Shown: positions 45,951-57,522, counted from the stretch's first letter. The stretch is 64,000 bases of DNA from CAVVUC01 sp963751395 (GCA_963751395.1 CAVVUC010000002.1:1612001-1676000), one strand, 5' to 3'. Made by a program: numbers and translations. Notes: generated by a model not told the origin, from the sequence alone.

Positions 45951-48900
45951 TTACCGGGTGAATTGGTCCCCGTGGCGCTGGGCACGGCCGAGGGTGGCGA
46001 GGGTTTCGAGGATTTCGGCGATGTCGGCGGTGCGGGCGCGGGCGAAGCATTTGGAGAGATCGGCGGCGGTGACGGACCGGCCTGCTGCGTGGAGCGCAGT
46101 TTCCGTGGCGCGGATGCGTTCGGCGAGCGGCTTGGGCCAAAGCATTTTAGATTTTGGAGTTTGGAGTTTGGAGTTCTTCGCCGGTGACTCGGGCAGGTCG
46201 AGGGCGGCTTGCTCGCTTCGCGTTCCGCGTTGTGCATTCCGCGTTTGGTAATCGGGACGCAGCCAGTGAATGACGCCGCGCTTTTCTTCGGCGGCGCGTT
46301 CGGCGTTGAGGGCGACGAGGCGTTCGAGGATTTCAGCGTCGGTCAACGTGGCGGGCCAGCCGTAGGCGGCGAACACGGCGGCGTCGAGGTCGTCGTGCAA
46401 CTGCTTGAGCACGGAGACGAGGCCTTTGTCATGGATCGCCTTTTCCTTGTCGGTCAAGGTATCGGAGGGACGAGTTCCACGAGTCCCTGATGTTTCAGCC
46501 GCCGGGGAGGAATGGGGACTCGTGGAACTCGTCCCTCCGATGTTTTCGGCGTCGCGGATCTTTTCGAGCACGTTGTAAAGGCCGGTGAGGGTGAGGCCGT
46601 GCTGGGCCTGCACGCGCTTGCGGTGCGCGTCCAATTCCTCCGCCAGTTTGCGGATGCGCTCTTTCTCTGCCTCGCCGCAGAGCGGGAACGGAAACGGATC
46701 GAAGCAGCGCGATTTGTTGTAGCGAGGGCGATCTTCCAAAGTGCCGCCAGCAGCGAGTGCGTAAACAATGTGAATCCGGCTGCTCAACACGCCGAGGTAG
46801 AACGCATCATCAAGCGCAATGGCAATCACCATGTTGTCGGGCAGAACATCTCCGTCGAGGAATTGAAAGAACCGATGCTTCGCCGTTTCAACTGTCGCGA
46901 TGTAGCGAACGAGCTTATCGAGTGCGGGCCGGAAGTCGCGGCGCGGCTCGCCGAAAATCCACCAGTTGTCGCGATAGGTCGCTCGGTTGTTGGCATCGCG
47001 CTCAGGTTTAACTCGATTGACGACCAACTGATAGATGGCGGGAAATCTCTGACGGACTTCGTCAGCGGAAAGGCCAAACAAATCAATGACCATCACCCCG
47101 CGTGGCGCATCGGTGAGGTCTTTGCCATTCCGGTAATATCGGATGTGCTTCTCCAAACCGAGAATCTTGCCGAGGCCAAGCTCTTTCGATTCTTCTGGCG
47201 TAACGAGGAAACCCGCGCCGTGAAGTTTCACGCCCGGACAGGCCAGACCATCGTTGGCTTTGAGCGCAACCACGCTGCTCACGTCGGCTCCAACGGTGAG
47301 GTCGGCAGAGATCTTTCCGATGTTTGACTTGAACGAAACCTTTTCCGAGCCGTCGTCCTGCGGTTCTTCGCCCGTCACTTCCAGCAATTCGCCGGGGTGT
47401 TCGCCCGCCGCGCCCACGGTCATGGCAATCCGCACCGCCGCGCCTTCCGCCGTGTCCACCCACGGATGATCGGGAATGGCAAAGAGGAGGGAGAGCGGCA
47501 ACCCGGAGGGCTGATGGAAATTAGCCGGCGGTGAAGCGAAGCGGGAACCACCGGATTCCGCCCCACCCGTGGCATCCGCCCCGGCAGGGGCGGGGGAATC
47601 TTCCGGCACCCCTGCCGGGGCGCGACCAGTTTTCCGTGGAATCCGGTGGCTGACGCCACCGGCTAATTTCCGCAAGCCCTCCGGGCTTTCCGAACCGGTC
47701 AAATGCATCTGCACCACGCGGCGTGCAAAGGTCTGGCGCAGGCTGTTCGTGGTGATGAGGCCAAAGCGTTTTGCGCGTCCAGCGCGCATGAGTTCGGCGG
47801 CTTTGTGCCACCAATACAAAACGAAGTCGGCAGACTCCGGCACGGCGGGATAAGTGGCGCGGAGCGTTTCGGCGTAGCCATCGCCCAAATCTTCCCGCAT
47901 CCGTGCCGTGCCAATGAACGGCGGATTGCCGACGATAAAATCCGCATCGGGCCATGTCGCCGGGCGAGGGTTGGCGTAGGTGAGCAGCGGCACGCGCTTG
48001 GTTTCGTCCGGCACTTTGCGTCCCGTCACCATGTCGGTCTTCGTGCTCTTGCGATCCCAGACGGTGATTTCCTTTCCAGCCTCGTCGCGGGCGGGTTGCG
48101 GTTCGCCGTCGTAGGCAAGCACGGCGTCGCGGCACTCGATGTTTTTGAAGGCGCGGAGAATCGGTTCGGGCGGCGTGCGCTTGCCGTGCAGCCGGAAATG
48201 CCATTGCAGGTAGCCGATCCAGAGCACGAGTTCCGCGATGGCAGCGGCGCGCGGATTGATTTCGAGTCCGAGGAACTGATGCGGATCGACGGTGTGGGTT
48301 TCGAGTTCCAGCTTGAAGTTTTCGCCGAACTGCGCGGCGAGGTCGAGGACTTCGCCTTCGAGCACCTTGAGTTGCTGGAGCGAGACGTAAAGGAAGTTGC
48401 CGGTGCCGCACGCGGGATCGAGCACCTTCAAGGCGCAGAGCTTCGCATGGAAGGCGTTCACGGCGTCGCGGGCTTCCCTGAGCCTGCCGGCGCGTGCGTG
48501 CGTGACGGCGGCGGCGCGGACGTTTTCCCATTCGGCGCGGAGCGGTTCTATGACGGTGGGCAGCACGAGGCGCTCGACGTAGGCGCGGGGCGTGAAGTGC
48601 GCGCCCAGCTCGTGCCGTTCGTCGGGATTCAAGGCGCGTTCCAGCAGCGTGCCGAAAATGGCGGGCTCGACGTTGCCCCAGTTCTGCCGCGCGGCTTCCT
48701 TGAGCAAGCCGAGTTGCAGGCCGTTCACCGGGAGAACGGTGTCGCTGGCGAACAGGCCGCCGTTGAAGTGCAGCAGATTTTTGCGGAGCACCACGGAGAT
48801 GCCCTTGCCTGTGCCGGTGTTCATCTCGCGGAACAGTTGACCCATCACTTCCTGAAAGCCGGTGCCGTCTGGAGGCAGGCTGGCGAGAAGTTCGCGTGAA

Positions 48901-49691
48901 GGCGTGATCTGGCAGCAGCTCGACATCCTCGGCGAACATGCAGAACAGGCAGCGTGTGAGGAATTGCGCGACGATGTCGGGCGCGTGTCCGGCTCTGTTC
49001 CAGCGATTTGGCAAGCTCGGCGAGGTGCGCGGAGACTTCGCGGGTGACATCGGCGGAGACGCGCGCGGGATCGAGCGCGGCGGGATTCGGTCCAGACGAG
49101 GCGCAGGCGTTCGCGAATTTTTTCGTCGGCGAGATCGGCGAGGCGGATGCGAAACGTGCGCGGATCGGGGAACGGCAGGTAGGCTTTGCCAGCCTGGGAG
49201 AAATCGGCGAACAACTCGAAGGTGTGCCCCACATCCACCACGATGAGAAACGGCGGGGTCGGTTCGTCGCCAGGCAGGGCGCGCACGTAGCGTTCGGCCT
49301 GCCCGCGCGCCTTGGTCATGGCGTCATCCCATGCGCCCGTGCCGCGAACCGGCTGGGAGGATTTCTTTTTGCCGATGACACCGGCTTCCTCGGCGGCAAG
49401 TTCGAGTTGTGTGGGTTCGGGTTTGGATTCCTGAAACTGCTTTGACTCAAGCACGAAGCAGCCGCGCCGGTAGAGATCCATGCGGCCATCGACAAACACG
49501 CCGGGGCCGGTGGGGATTTTCACCGGAAACTCGAACGAGTATCCGTCGGCGTGGGAGTTGGAAGGTTCCGGGACGCCGAGCAGTTTTGCCAGGCCGATTA
49601 GGAAGGCCTGCGCGTTGGCACGCTCGGAGGCTTCCGCCTTCGACCAATGCTCGATGAATGCTTCGGGAGTGATTTCGCCAGCAGAACCCAC
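45951..49691 (-). CDS. MmeI-like (type IIG/IIL) restriction enzyme-adenine methyltransferase, with local frame breaks
   Basis: Single-chain restriction-modification protein, 1246 residues as read. N-terminal PD-(D/E)XK nuclease: DGRMDLYRRGCFVLESKQ (68-85). Helical linker, then methyltransferase motif I LDPACGTGNFL and motif IV DFIVGNPPFIG, a target-recognition region and a helical C-terminus. Start is GTG at 49691. Between about 49085 and 48895 the correct sequence (VSADVTREVSAHLAELAKSLE; DIVAQFLTRCLFCMFAEDVELLP) lies in the other two frames, so three compensating indels garble about 65 residues. Two palindromic elements (46461-46541, 47502-47685) are translated in frame. It is a self-contained defence gene beside mobile DNA. 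Activity is doubtful if the frame breaks are real. Confidence 0.82.
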   Translation of the reverse strand: MGSAGEITPEAFIEHWSKAEASERANAQAFLIGLAKLLGVPEPSNSHADGYSFEFPVKIPTGPGVFVDGRMDLYRRGCFVLESKQFQESKPEPTQLELAAEEAGVIGKKKSSQPVRGTGAWDDAMTKARGQAERYVRALPGDEPTPPFLIVVDVGHTFELFADFSQAGKAYLPFPDPRTFRIRLADLADEKIRERLRLVWTESRRARSRARLRRCHPRSLRAPRRACQIAGTEPDTRPTSSRNSSHAACSACSPRMSSCCQITPSRELLASLPPDGTGFQEVMGQLFREMNTGTGKGISVVLRKNLLHFNGGLFASDTVLPVNGLQLGLLKEAARQNWGNVEPAIFGTLLERALNPDERHELGAHFTPRAYVERLVLPTVIEPLRAEWENVRAAAVTHARAGRLREARDAVNAFHAKLCALKVLDPACGTGNFLYVSLQQLKVLEGEVLDLAAQFGENFKLELETHTVDPHQFLGLEINPRAAAIAELVLWIGYLQWHFRLHGKRTPPEPILRAFKNIECRDAVLAYDGEPQPARDEAGKEITVWDRKSTKTDMVTGRKVPDETKRVPLLTYANPRPATWPDADFIVGNPPFIGTARMREDLGDGYAETLRATYPAVPESADFVLYWWHKAAELMRAGRAKRFGLITTNSLRQTFARRVVQMHLTGSESPEGLRKLAGGVSHRIPRKTGRAPAGVPEDSPAPAGADATGGAESGGSRFASPPANFHQPSGLPLSLLFAIPDHPWVDTAEGAAVRIAMTVGAAGEHPGELLEVTGEEPQDDGSEKVSFKSNIGKISADLTVGADVSSVVALKANDGLACPGVKLHGAGFLVTPEESKELGLGKILGLEKHIRYYRNGKDLTDAPRGVMVIDLFGLSADEVRQRFPAIYQLVVNRVKPERDANNRATYRDNWWIFGEPRRDFRPALDKLVRYIATVETAKHRFFQFLDGDVLPDNMVIAIALDDAFYLGVLSSRIHIVYALAAGGTLEDRPRYNKSRCFDPFPFPLCGEAEKERIRKLAEELDAHRKRVQAQHGLTLTGLYNVLEKIRDAENIGGTSSTSPHSSPAAETSGTRGTRPSDTLTDKEKAIHDKGLVSVLKQLHDDLDAAVFAAYGWPATLTDAEILERLVALNAERAAEEKRGVIHWLRPDYQTRNAQRGTRSEQAALDLPESPAKNSKLQTPKSKMLWPKPLAERIRATETALHAAGRSVTAADLSKCFARARTADIAEILETLATLGRAQRHGDQFTR
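46461..46541. repeat. 27-bp perfect inverted repeat element inside the restriction-methylase gene
   Basis: 46461-46487 and 46515-46541 are exact reverse complements (starting ATCGGAGGGACGAGTTCC) around a 27-base loop. On the minus strand it is translated as IGGTSSTSP...GTRGTRPSD between EKIRDAEN and TDKEKAIHDKGL, where a short linker would be expected. Confidence 0.85.
47502..47685. repeat. 184-bp composite palindromic element inside the restriction-methylase gene
   Basis: Outer arms 47502-47533 and 47654-47685 match at 27 of 32 positions. There are middle arms containing CCACCGGATTCC, and a central pair CCCCGGCAGGGG / CCCCTGCCGGGG. It is translated in frame as about 60 odd residues (rich in Gly, Ala, Pro, Ser) between FARRVVQMHLTG and LSLLFAIPDHPWVD of the methyltransferase. 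Confidence 0.85.
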
Positions 49692-50036
49692 GCGCGATGA
49701 TGTAGCAGGAACGTCGGAGTGTGTCGAATAGAAGCTCCCGCCGGAGAAAGTGCCATGCCATCCGGCCCCTTTTTCAGGCCCTCTAATAAGTCAGTCCCCG
49801 TGCCAATTCTGGCATTATGTTTCCGCGTCCAGTCAGCTATGGACGTGCCTGTGCCGCCGGGCAGAGTCTGGACACAGGAAACATACAACGCGGTGATGGA
49901 CACATATAGAGACTATTCCAGCCTGGCGAAACGCGGCTTCGGCTTCAACGACAACCATGAGCGGACCCCCGTCACTTGGTTCCAATACCCGGACGAGGGA
50001 CGAGGATCAAGTCTGCCAGGCTCGTGAATTGGAAAA
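49692..50036. other. no supported gene
   Basis: This 345-base gap separates the start of the restriction enzyme from the stop of a lipoprotein gene. A 102-codon plus-strand frame exists but shows no motif, signal or ribosome-binding site. The right part is mildly repetitive around 49795-49870 (CCGTGCC/GTGCCTGTGCC) without a clear structure. Confidence 0.5.
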
Positions 50037-51002
50037 TCACCGCGCCGGTTCTCCCTTTGGCGTCTGGCCGGAACGCGCCGCCAGGTCTTTGATTCGTTCG
50101 CGGCTTTCTGCCGCCAATTGTTCCAGCACTTCAACCCGGGCCTTCAGCTTCTTGAGTTGGAGTTGTTTCATTTCGCCCTCATTTTTCGCCGCCGGCTCCT
50201 CCTTGACTGAATCAAACAACCCGCGCTGGGCGAGAGCCAATTGCGTGCGGGTTTCGCAAAGTGCGGTCTCCAGCTTTTCGTATTGTTGGACGAGGACCTT
50301 GATCTCAATCTGCGCGAGCAACTGATCTGCGTTGACGGGGGGAGTCTGGCCTGGCTGTTGTGCTGCGACGGGCGGAGCAGGCTTTTCAAGTTCATGCTCA
50401 CAAGCTTTTGCATCTGTGCCGCCGCTGCCCCGTTCCGGTTCCGCCGTTCGTCGCGAAATAGGGTCGCATTCCTTCCATGCCTCCGGACTGGTCGCATGTT
50501 TGGTCAGAAATGCCTGCAACTCTTTCGGCGGAGCTGTCAGGACAATGGTGTCATTTTCCAATTTGTCGTGCCGGACAGCGTCGGGATGTTCTTGAAGATA
50601 CTTTTTCAGCCAGTCCGAATCCAAGTAAGCCATCTGCAGAGTCTCGTCCTTCAACTGAATGCGCATGAAAGTGTGCGCCGGCAGGATGTGGATCTGGTAG
50701 AATTCGTTTTGCTGCGAACCGGCATCCGCCGGAAAGAGATCCAGGAACTGGTGATCGCCGAGCTTGAGGAGATGCGCGGCGAACCCGCCCTTCCTGCCCT
50801 TGTCATCCACGTAAACAAGCTTGTATTCCTTGTCGCCGCTCTTCGTATAAGTCCACGACTCTTTACCATCTTTGTCAGCCCATTGGCCGACCAGTGACGG
50901 CTCAAAGATCAAGTCCTCATCCGTGTAGAGCGGGTGGAGGGAAGGGATGCAGCCGGTCATGAAAAACATCAGGCCGAGAGAGAGGAGGATGGATTTGCGC
51001 AT
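50037..51002 (-). CDS. predicted lipoprotein with C-terminal coiled coil
   Basis: Envelope lipoprotein of 321 residues with signal MRKSILLSLGLMFFMTGC (lipobox Cys18). After IPSLHPLYTDEDLIFEPSLVGQW comes a beta-rich domain to about 175. A Pro-rich linker (PAPPVAAQQPGQTPP) and a charged helical region (about 225-315) likely to form a coiled coil follow. The PxLxGxW feature and overall layout recall the smaller lipoprotein at 56515. The family is not recognised and the function is unknown. Confidence 0.7.
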   Translation of the reverse strand: MRKSILLSLGLMFFMTGCIPSLHPLYTDEDLIFEPSLVGQWADKDGKESWTYTKSGDKEYKLVYVDDKGRKGGFAAHLLKLGDHQFLDLFPADAGSQQNEFYQIHILPAHTFMRIQLKDETLQMAYLDSDWLKKYLQEHPDAVRHDKLENDTIVLTAPPKELQAFLTKHATSPEAWKECDPISRRTAEPERGSGGTDAKACEHELEKPAPPVAAQQPGQTPPVNADQLLAQIEIKVLVQQYEKLETALCETRTQLALAQRGLFDSVKEEPAAKNEGEMKQLQLKKLKARVEVLEQLAAESRERIKDLAARSGQTPKGEPAR

Positions 51003-51194
51003 GTTCTGCTCTTTCTATTGCTAGTTACGCCAAAGCAGGGCCTTGTTACAAAAAACCGCTGGCTAATTGCGGCGGTATTATCACGGCACTCAACTCTGTA
51101 GTGAGCCTTCCTACATCGGGATTGGTTGGGAGGAAAGAGTTAGTTGCCGCTTACAATGTGGTATCTGCGTAACCTGCGGATCTCTCAACAGCTT

Positions 51195-52289
51195 CTAAGT
51201 ACCGCGCAGGTGTGAAAGGAGCAGTTCGTGAAACCGTCGGGGCTGCTCGATGAATGGGGAGTGACCGCATTTTTCAAAGCGCGCCTGCACGACGTTGCCG
51301 CCGCGCTGCTCATACTCACGCAGCGCAAACTGCAACTGCGAGCGCATCGGCTGCGGCGGAAATACATCGTCTCCGGGCCAGCCGGGACGAAAGCCGAGCC
51401 GGCCTTGAAGTCCGGCGTCGGATGCCGGCGTGTCGGAGATGGCGAGGTCGTCGGCGCCGATGATGAAAAGCAGCGGCGGCTTTTCCGGGGAATCGAGAAC
51501 GCGTCCGGTGAGAGACTGATTGTGTTTCGAGGAAATCGCGTTGATCGGCCCGAAGCGGCCGGGCGCGAATCCCGGCCAGAAACGCGACGGCTCGCTGTCG
51601 CCCGGATAACGATCGGGGCCGAGGTGCGTCTGGAACATCGCCGTGAGGAAGTCCTCCTCACGCGCAGGTCGGAACGGCGGTTTCCAGAACATCCGGTGCA
51701 TCACTGCGCGCGGCGAGAAAAACGGATCGCTCACCGTTCGCTCGTGCCTGGCCAGAAACTCGATGAGCCGCGGATGCGCCAGACCTGCGCCGGAACCGGA
51801 GAAATCGGGATTGTTCGGCTCACCGCGCTCGCCGCGCAGCCCGCCGAAGCCGCAGGGCGGACCGGGCGCAACGAGCGTGACCGAGCGAATCCTCCCGGAA
51901 AAACGGCGGTCGGCCATCGCGCCCCAGCAAACCATTCCGCCAAGCGAATGGCCGACGACGTGAAACCGATCCACCGCCAGATGCTCCAGCAACGCGTGAA
52001 GATCATCGACCCAATCCTGCACCCCGCGCGTGGCGTCGATGACGGCCGCTCTTTCAGTCAGCCCGTAGCCGCGCAAATCGGGAGCGATGCAGCGGAAGGC
52101 TGGAGGCAGCGCGAGCATCGTTTCCTCCCACCAGGTCGAGCACGCCGCATTGCCATGAATGAATACGACCGGCTCGCCAGCGTCCGGCCCGGATTGCATG
52201 TAATGGATGCGCAAGCGCTCCGTCGCGGCGAACGCCGGGACGACACCGTCAAGATGCCCAATCGCAAGTTCTGTCGGGATGTCGCTCAT
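51195..52289 (-). CDS. alpha/beta-hydrolase coupled to the acyl-CoA ligase
   Basis: Cytoplasmic alpha/beta-hydrolase of 364 residues. Seen are the oxyanion strand VVFIHGNAACSTWW, the nucleophile elbow VVGHSLGGM, PPLLFIIGADD (acid strand) and FEKCGHSPFIEQP (His). Its ATG at 52289 overlaps the TGA of the upstream ligase gene (ATGA), so the two are translationally coupled. An esterase or thioesterase acting on the ligase product is a reasonable guess; the sequence does not settle the substrate. Confidence 0.75.
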   Translation of the reverse strand: MSDIPTELAIGHLDGVVPAFAATERLRIHYMQSGPDAGEPVVFIHGNAACSTWWEETMLALPPAFRCIAPDLRGYGLTERAAVIDATRGVQDWVDDLHALLEHLAVDRFHVVGHSLGGMVCWGAMADRRFSGRIRSVTLVAPGPPCGFGGLRGERGEPNNPDFSGSGAGLAHPRLIEFLARHERTVSDPFFSPRAVMHRMFWKPPFRPAREEDFLTAMFQTHLGPDRYPGDSEPSRFWPGFAPGRFGPINAISSKHNQSLTGRVLDSPEKPPLLFIIGADDLAISDTPASDAGLQGRLGFRPGWPGDDVFPPQPMRSQLQFALREYEQRGGNVVQARFEKCGHSPFIEQPRRFHELLLSHLRGT

Positions 52290-53803
52290 TCCCGTGGGGC
52301 CGCCGCGGTGCGTTCGAGCGCACGCTGGCGAAGGGTTTGCTTGTCGATCTTGCCGGAATGACCGAGCGGGAGATGATCGAGAACAACGACGTGCTTCGGG
52401 CACTGATACCCGGCCAGAAAACGCCGGCACCAATCGCGAAGCTCCTGCTCCGTCACCCGATCGCTCACCACCACGAACGCGCAGCCGACCTCGCCCCAGC
52501 GCGCATCCGGCACACCGACCACGGCGACCTGTGCGACGCCCGGATGCCCTTGCAGCACCTTCTCGATCTGGACCGGATAGACATTTTCGCCGCCGCTGAT
52601 GAACATCTCCTTTCGTCGCCCGACCACGTAGTGATAGCCCTCCGCATCGCGCCGGAAAAGATCGCCCGTGCGCACCCAGCCATCGGCAAGCGTCTCGCGG
52701 GTCGCTTCCGGGTTGTTCCAATAGCCGGAAAAAACATGAGGGCCGCACATGAGCAACTCGCCCACTTCCTCCGGCCCGGCTTCCGCGCCGTTCTCCTTTT
52801 CGATGCGCGTCTCGATGTGGAAGTTCGGGAAACCGACCGAGCCCTCCTTGCGGATCGCGTCCCCGGCGGGAAGCGAAAAGCAGTTCGGCCCCGCCTCGGT
52901 CAATCCGTATCCCTGGCGCACCGGCACGCCCTTTTGCTCATACGCCCGGATCACCGGCAGGGGACACGGCTCGCCGCCGCAAATGGCGAAGCGCAGGCTG
53001 GAGAAATCGGCGGCGGCGAAGTTCGGCGCATCCATCATCATCCGCATTGTCGTCGGGATGCCGAAAAGAATCGTCACGCCTTCCGTGGCGATGAGTTCGT
53101 TGCACTGCGCGGCGTCGAATTGCTTCTGCAAAACGACCCGGCCGCCAAGGTGCATCAACGGCGTGAAAAGCACATGCCAGCCGCCGGTGTGATACAGCGG
53201 CGTGTTGAGAAAGCTCACGTCCGCAGCGGTGAGTTGCAGGCCGATGGTTGTGTTGACCGCGTTCCAATGAATCTGCCGCCAACTGATCATCGCCCCTTTG
53301 GATTTGCCGGTGGTGCCGGAGGTGTAAAGGATCATGGCGGTCTCCTCGATGCCGGCCTGGCGACCCGGCGCGGGCTGAGGCTCCGCGCTCGCGGCGATCG
53401 AATCGAGCGCGCTCATTTCGACGACGCGCCCGGTGAGACCTTTGCTCAGACACGACGCGCCGAACTCGCGCCATGTCTCCTCGACCACGAGACAGCCCGG
53501 CTGGCAATCTTCCATCAACTCCGCCAGCCCCGCGTCCGGCAGGCGATAATTCAGCGGCACAAGAACCGCGCCGATTTTTCCGCAGGCGAAAAAGAGATCG
53601 AGATATTCGAGCCGGTTCGTCGAGAGACAGGCGACGCGATCGCACGGAGCAATCCCCACCTCGCGACGCAGCCAGCACGCGAGCGCGCAGGCGCGCCGGT
53701 CCATCTCGCGGTAGGCGACGCGCCTTCCACCGACCAGATCCACGAGCGCGATCTGAGCCGGCGTGTAAAGGCACCGCCGGGCAAGCCAATCGTTGAAGAA
53801 CAT
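52286..53803 (-). CDS. AMP-forming acyl-CoA ligase (class I adenylate-forming)
   Basis: Adenylating enzyme of 505 residues that activates a carboxylic acid with ATP and CoA. Motifs: P-loop ILYTSGTTGKSKGAM near 160, GYGLTEAGPN near 298, GWVRTGDLFRRD near 380, GRRKEMFISGGENVYP, and the C-terminal catalytic Lys in SGKIDKQ. It is of normal length and intact. It lies divergent to the ACT gene with a 124-base gap and is followed by an overlapping hydrolase. The substrate class (fatty, aromatic or succinylbenzoate) is not resolved. Confidence 0.85.
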   Translation of the reverse strand: MFFNDWLARRCLYTPAQIALVDLVGGRRVAYREMDRRACALACWLRREVGIAPCDRVACLSTNRLEYLDLFFACGKIGAVLVPLNYRLPDAGLAELMEDCQPGCLVVEETWREFGASCLSKGLTGRVVEMSALDSIAASAEPQPAPGRQAGIEETAMILYTSGTTGKSKGAMISWRQIHWNAVNTTIGLQLTAADVSFLNTPLYHTGGWHVLFTPLMHLGGRVVLQKQFDAAQCNELIATEGVTILFGIPTTMRMMMDAPNFAAADFSSLRFAICGGEPCPLPVIRAYEQKGVPVRQGYGLTEAGPNCFSLPAGDAIRKEGSVGFPNFHIETRIEKENGAEAGPEEVGELLMCGPHVFSGYWNNPEATRETLADGWVRTGDLFRRDAEGYHYVVGRRKEMFISGGENVYPVQIEKVLQGHPGVAQVAVVGVPDARWGEVGCAFVVVSDRVTEQELRDWCRRFLAGYQCPKHVVVLDHLPLGHSGKIDKQTLRQRALERTAAAPRE

Positions 53804-53927
53804 CGCTGCGAACCTGCCACGTTCGGTTTCATCCTGCCAGCCTCGATGAGACCGTCGCGCGCAAGCAGCGGGCTTATTTCTAAAAAATGAATAGCCAAGC
53901 GCAAGAAGACCTCCTTAGATTCACGGC

Positions 53928-54323
53928 ATGGTCATCGTTAAACAACTGTCCGTTTTCCTCGAAAATAAACCCGGCACGCTCGCTCTCGTTTGCACTGAAC
54001 TGGCAAAGGCGAAGATCAACATCTTCGCGCTCACCATTTCCGACACGGTCGATCACGCCGTCGTCCGAATGGTGGTCAGCGACACACGCAAGGCACTCCT
54101 CATCTTTGAAGAGCGCGGAACGCTCATCGTGGAGAACGACGTGTTGATGATCGAAAACAGCAACAAGCCCGGCAGCCTCGCAAATATCGCCGAGCGGCTC
54201 GCGGAGGCGAAGATCAACATCGAGTATGCCTACCTGGCCACAAACCCGGGGGCAAAAACCGGCCTGCTCATTGTGCGCCCGAGCAAGCCGGAAAAGGCGC
54301 TCGCCGTTTTGACAAAGAAATAG
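53928..54323 (+). CDS. tandem ACT-domain protein
   Basis: Small cytoplasmic protein of 131 residues made of two ACT domains (about 1-68 and 70-131). The opening VKQLSVFLENKPGTLALVCTELAKAKINIFALTI and the second-half MIENSNKPGSLANIAERLAEAKINIEYAYLA carry the NKPG ligand-loop motif. Stand-alone ACT pairs generally bind amino acids and act as regulators. It ends 7 bases before the glgX start. Confidence 0.85.
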   Translation: MVIVKQLSVFLENKPGTLALVCTELAKAKINIFALTISDTVDHAVVRMVVSDTRKALLIFEERGTLIVENDVLMIENSNKPGSLANIAERLAEAKINIEYAYLATNPGAKTGLLIVRPSKPEKALAVLTKK

Positions 54324-54330
54324 CGACGAT

Positions 54331-56508
<2,178 letters not shown>

Positions 56509-56514
56509 TCTTCC

Positions 56515-57009
56515 ATGCGACCATTCTCCATGAACCTGCGCCGGTTTCTCCTGCTTTGCTCCGCGTTCCTCATCACCTCGTGCGTCTATGAATTTCCGAT
56601 CACCGTCGAACCGGCCCGCAAGATCGACCCGCAACTGATCGGCAACTGGCTTGCTGAGAAACCGGAGGACGATGTGGAGATCCGCAAGTTCGACGACTCC
56701 CATTACGTCCTTCGCAGTGGCGGAAAGCTTTACCGCGCTTATTTCTCCGAGGTGAACGGCGTCACGTTCGCGAACATTCAAACCATCGACCCGGTCGAGC
56801 CCAAGGAGCGGAAGTATTGGTTTGTCGCCTACGAGTTGTTGGATGACGGCATGAAGCTCGTGGTCCGCAGTGTGAATCAAAGCGTGGTGCCGGAGGCCGC
56901 GAAGTCGTCGCAGGAAATCGAGAAGTTGATCGCGGATAACCTGAAAAACCCGCAGTTGTTCAACGCCGAAAAAGCGACTTATCGCAAAAGAGCGAAGGCC
57001 GGGCACTGA
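56515..57009 (+). CDS. small predicted lipoprotein
   Basis: Envelope lipoprotein of 164 residues (159 if ATG 56530 is used). The signal ends LLLCSAFLITSC, with the Cys as lipidation site. The mature part has PQLIGNWLAEKPEDDVEIRKFDD and reads as beta-rich, with a charged helix at the end. It follows glgX by 6 bases and precedes the EVE gene by 9. No family recognised. Its lipobox and PxLxGxW feature recall the lipoprotein at 50037. Confidence 0.7.
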   Translation: MRPFSMNLRRFLLLCSAFLITSCVYEFPITVEPARKIDPQLIGNWLAEKPEDDVEIRKFDDSHYVLRSGGKLYRAYFSEVNGVTFANIQTIDPVEPKERKYWFVAYELLDDGMKLVVRSVNQSVVPEAAKSSQEIEKLIADNLKNPQLFNAEKATYRKRAKAGH

Positions 57010-57018
57010 GACGTCTCG

Positions 57019-57426
57019 ATGAAAAACCACTGGCTCGTGAAACAGGAGCCCACCGCTTATTCGTGGGAAAACTTTCTCGCCGACGGAAAGGCTGCGTGGA
57101 CAGGCGTCCGCAATTTTCAGGCGCGCAACAATCTCAAGGCCATGCGCAGGGGGGACTCCGTGTTGTTTTACCACAGCGTCATCGGCAAGGAAGTGGTCGG
57201 TGTCGCCACAGTGGCGGGGGAGGCGTATCCCGATCCAACTGCCAAAGACGGCGACTGGGTGTGCGTCGATCTCCTGCCGGGAAAGACTCTCAAACAACCG
57301 GTCGCGCTCGACCAAATCAAAGCCAGCCGGTCACTCGCGAATATCGGCCTTCTCAAGCAATCGCGTCTGTCGGTGATGCCGCTGACAAAATCGGAGTTCG
57401 ACGAAATCATCGCCATGGCCTGCTGA
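57019..57426 (+). CDS. EVE-domain protein
   Basis: Cytoplasmic PUA-like EVE domain of 135 residues, filling the whole protein. Family features: opening HWLVKQEPTAYSWENF, WTGVRNFQARNNLKAMRRGDSVLFYHS, GVATVAGEAYPDPTA, and LPLTKSEFDEII-like VMPLTKSEFDEII at the end. EVE domains are associated with recognition of modified nucleobases in DNA or RNA, and several sit near restriction systems. Here it is close to but not in the same operon as the restriction genes. Confidence 0.9.
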   Translation: MKNHWLVKQEPTAYSWENFLADGKAAWTGVRNFQARNNLKAMRRGDSVLFYHSVIGKEVVGVATVAGEAYPDPTAKDGDWVCVDLLPGKTLKQPVALDQIKASRSLANIGLLKQSRLSVMPLTKSEFDEIIAMAC

Positions 57427-57522
57427 CGGAAACAGGCGTTATTTGAATAAAACGAAAAATAATCCGAACGTTTCTGCCAATCAGTCCGTCTAACGCCAAC
57501 TGAATACACTAATGAACTGCTT

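Noticed and set aside
49719..50027. 102-codon plus-strand frame between the restriction enzyme and the lipoprotein
   Set aside because: No motif, signal peptide or ribosome-binding site, and no family resemblance.
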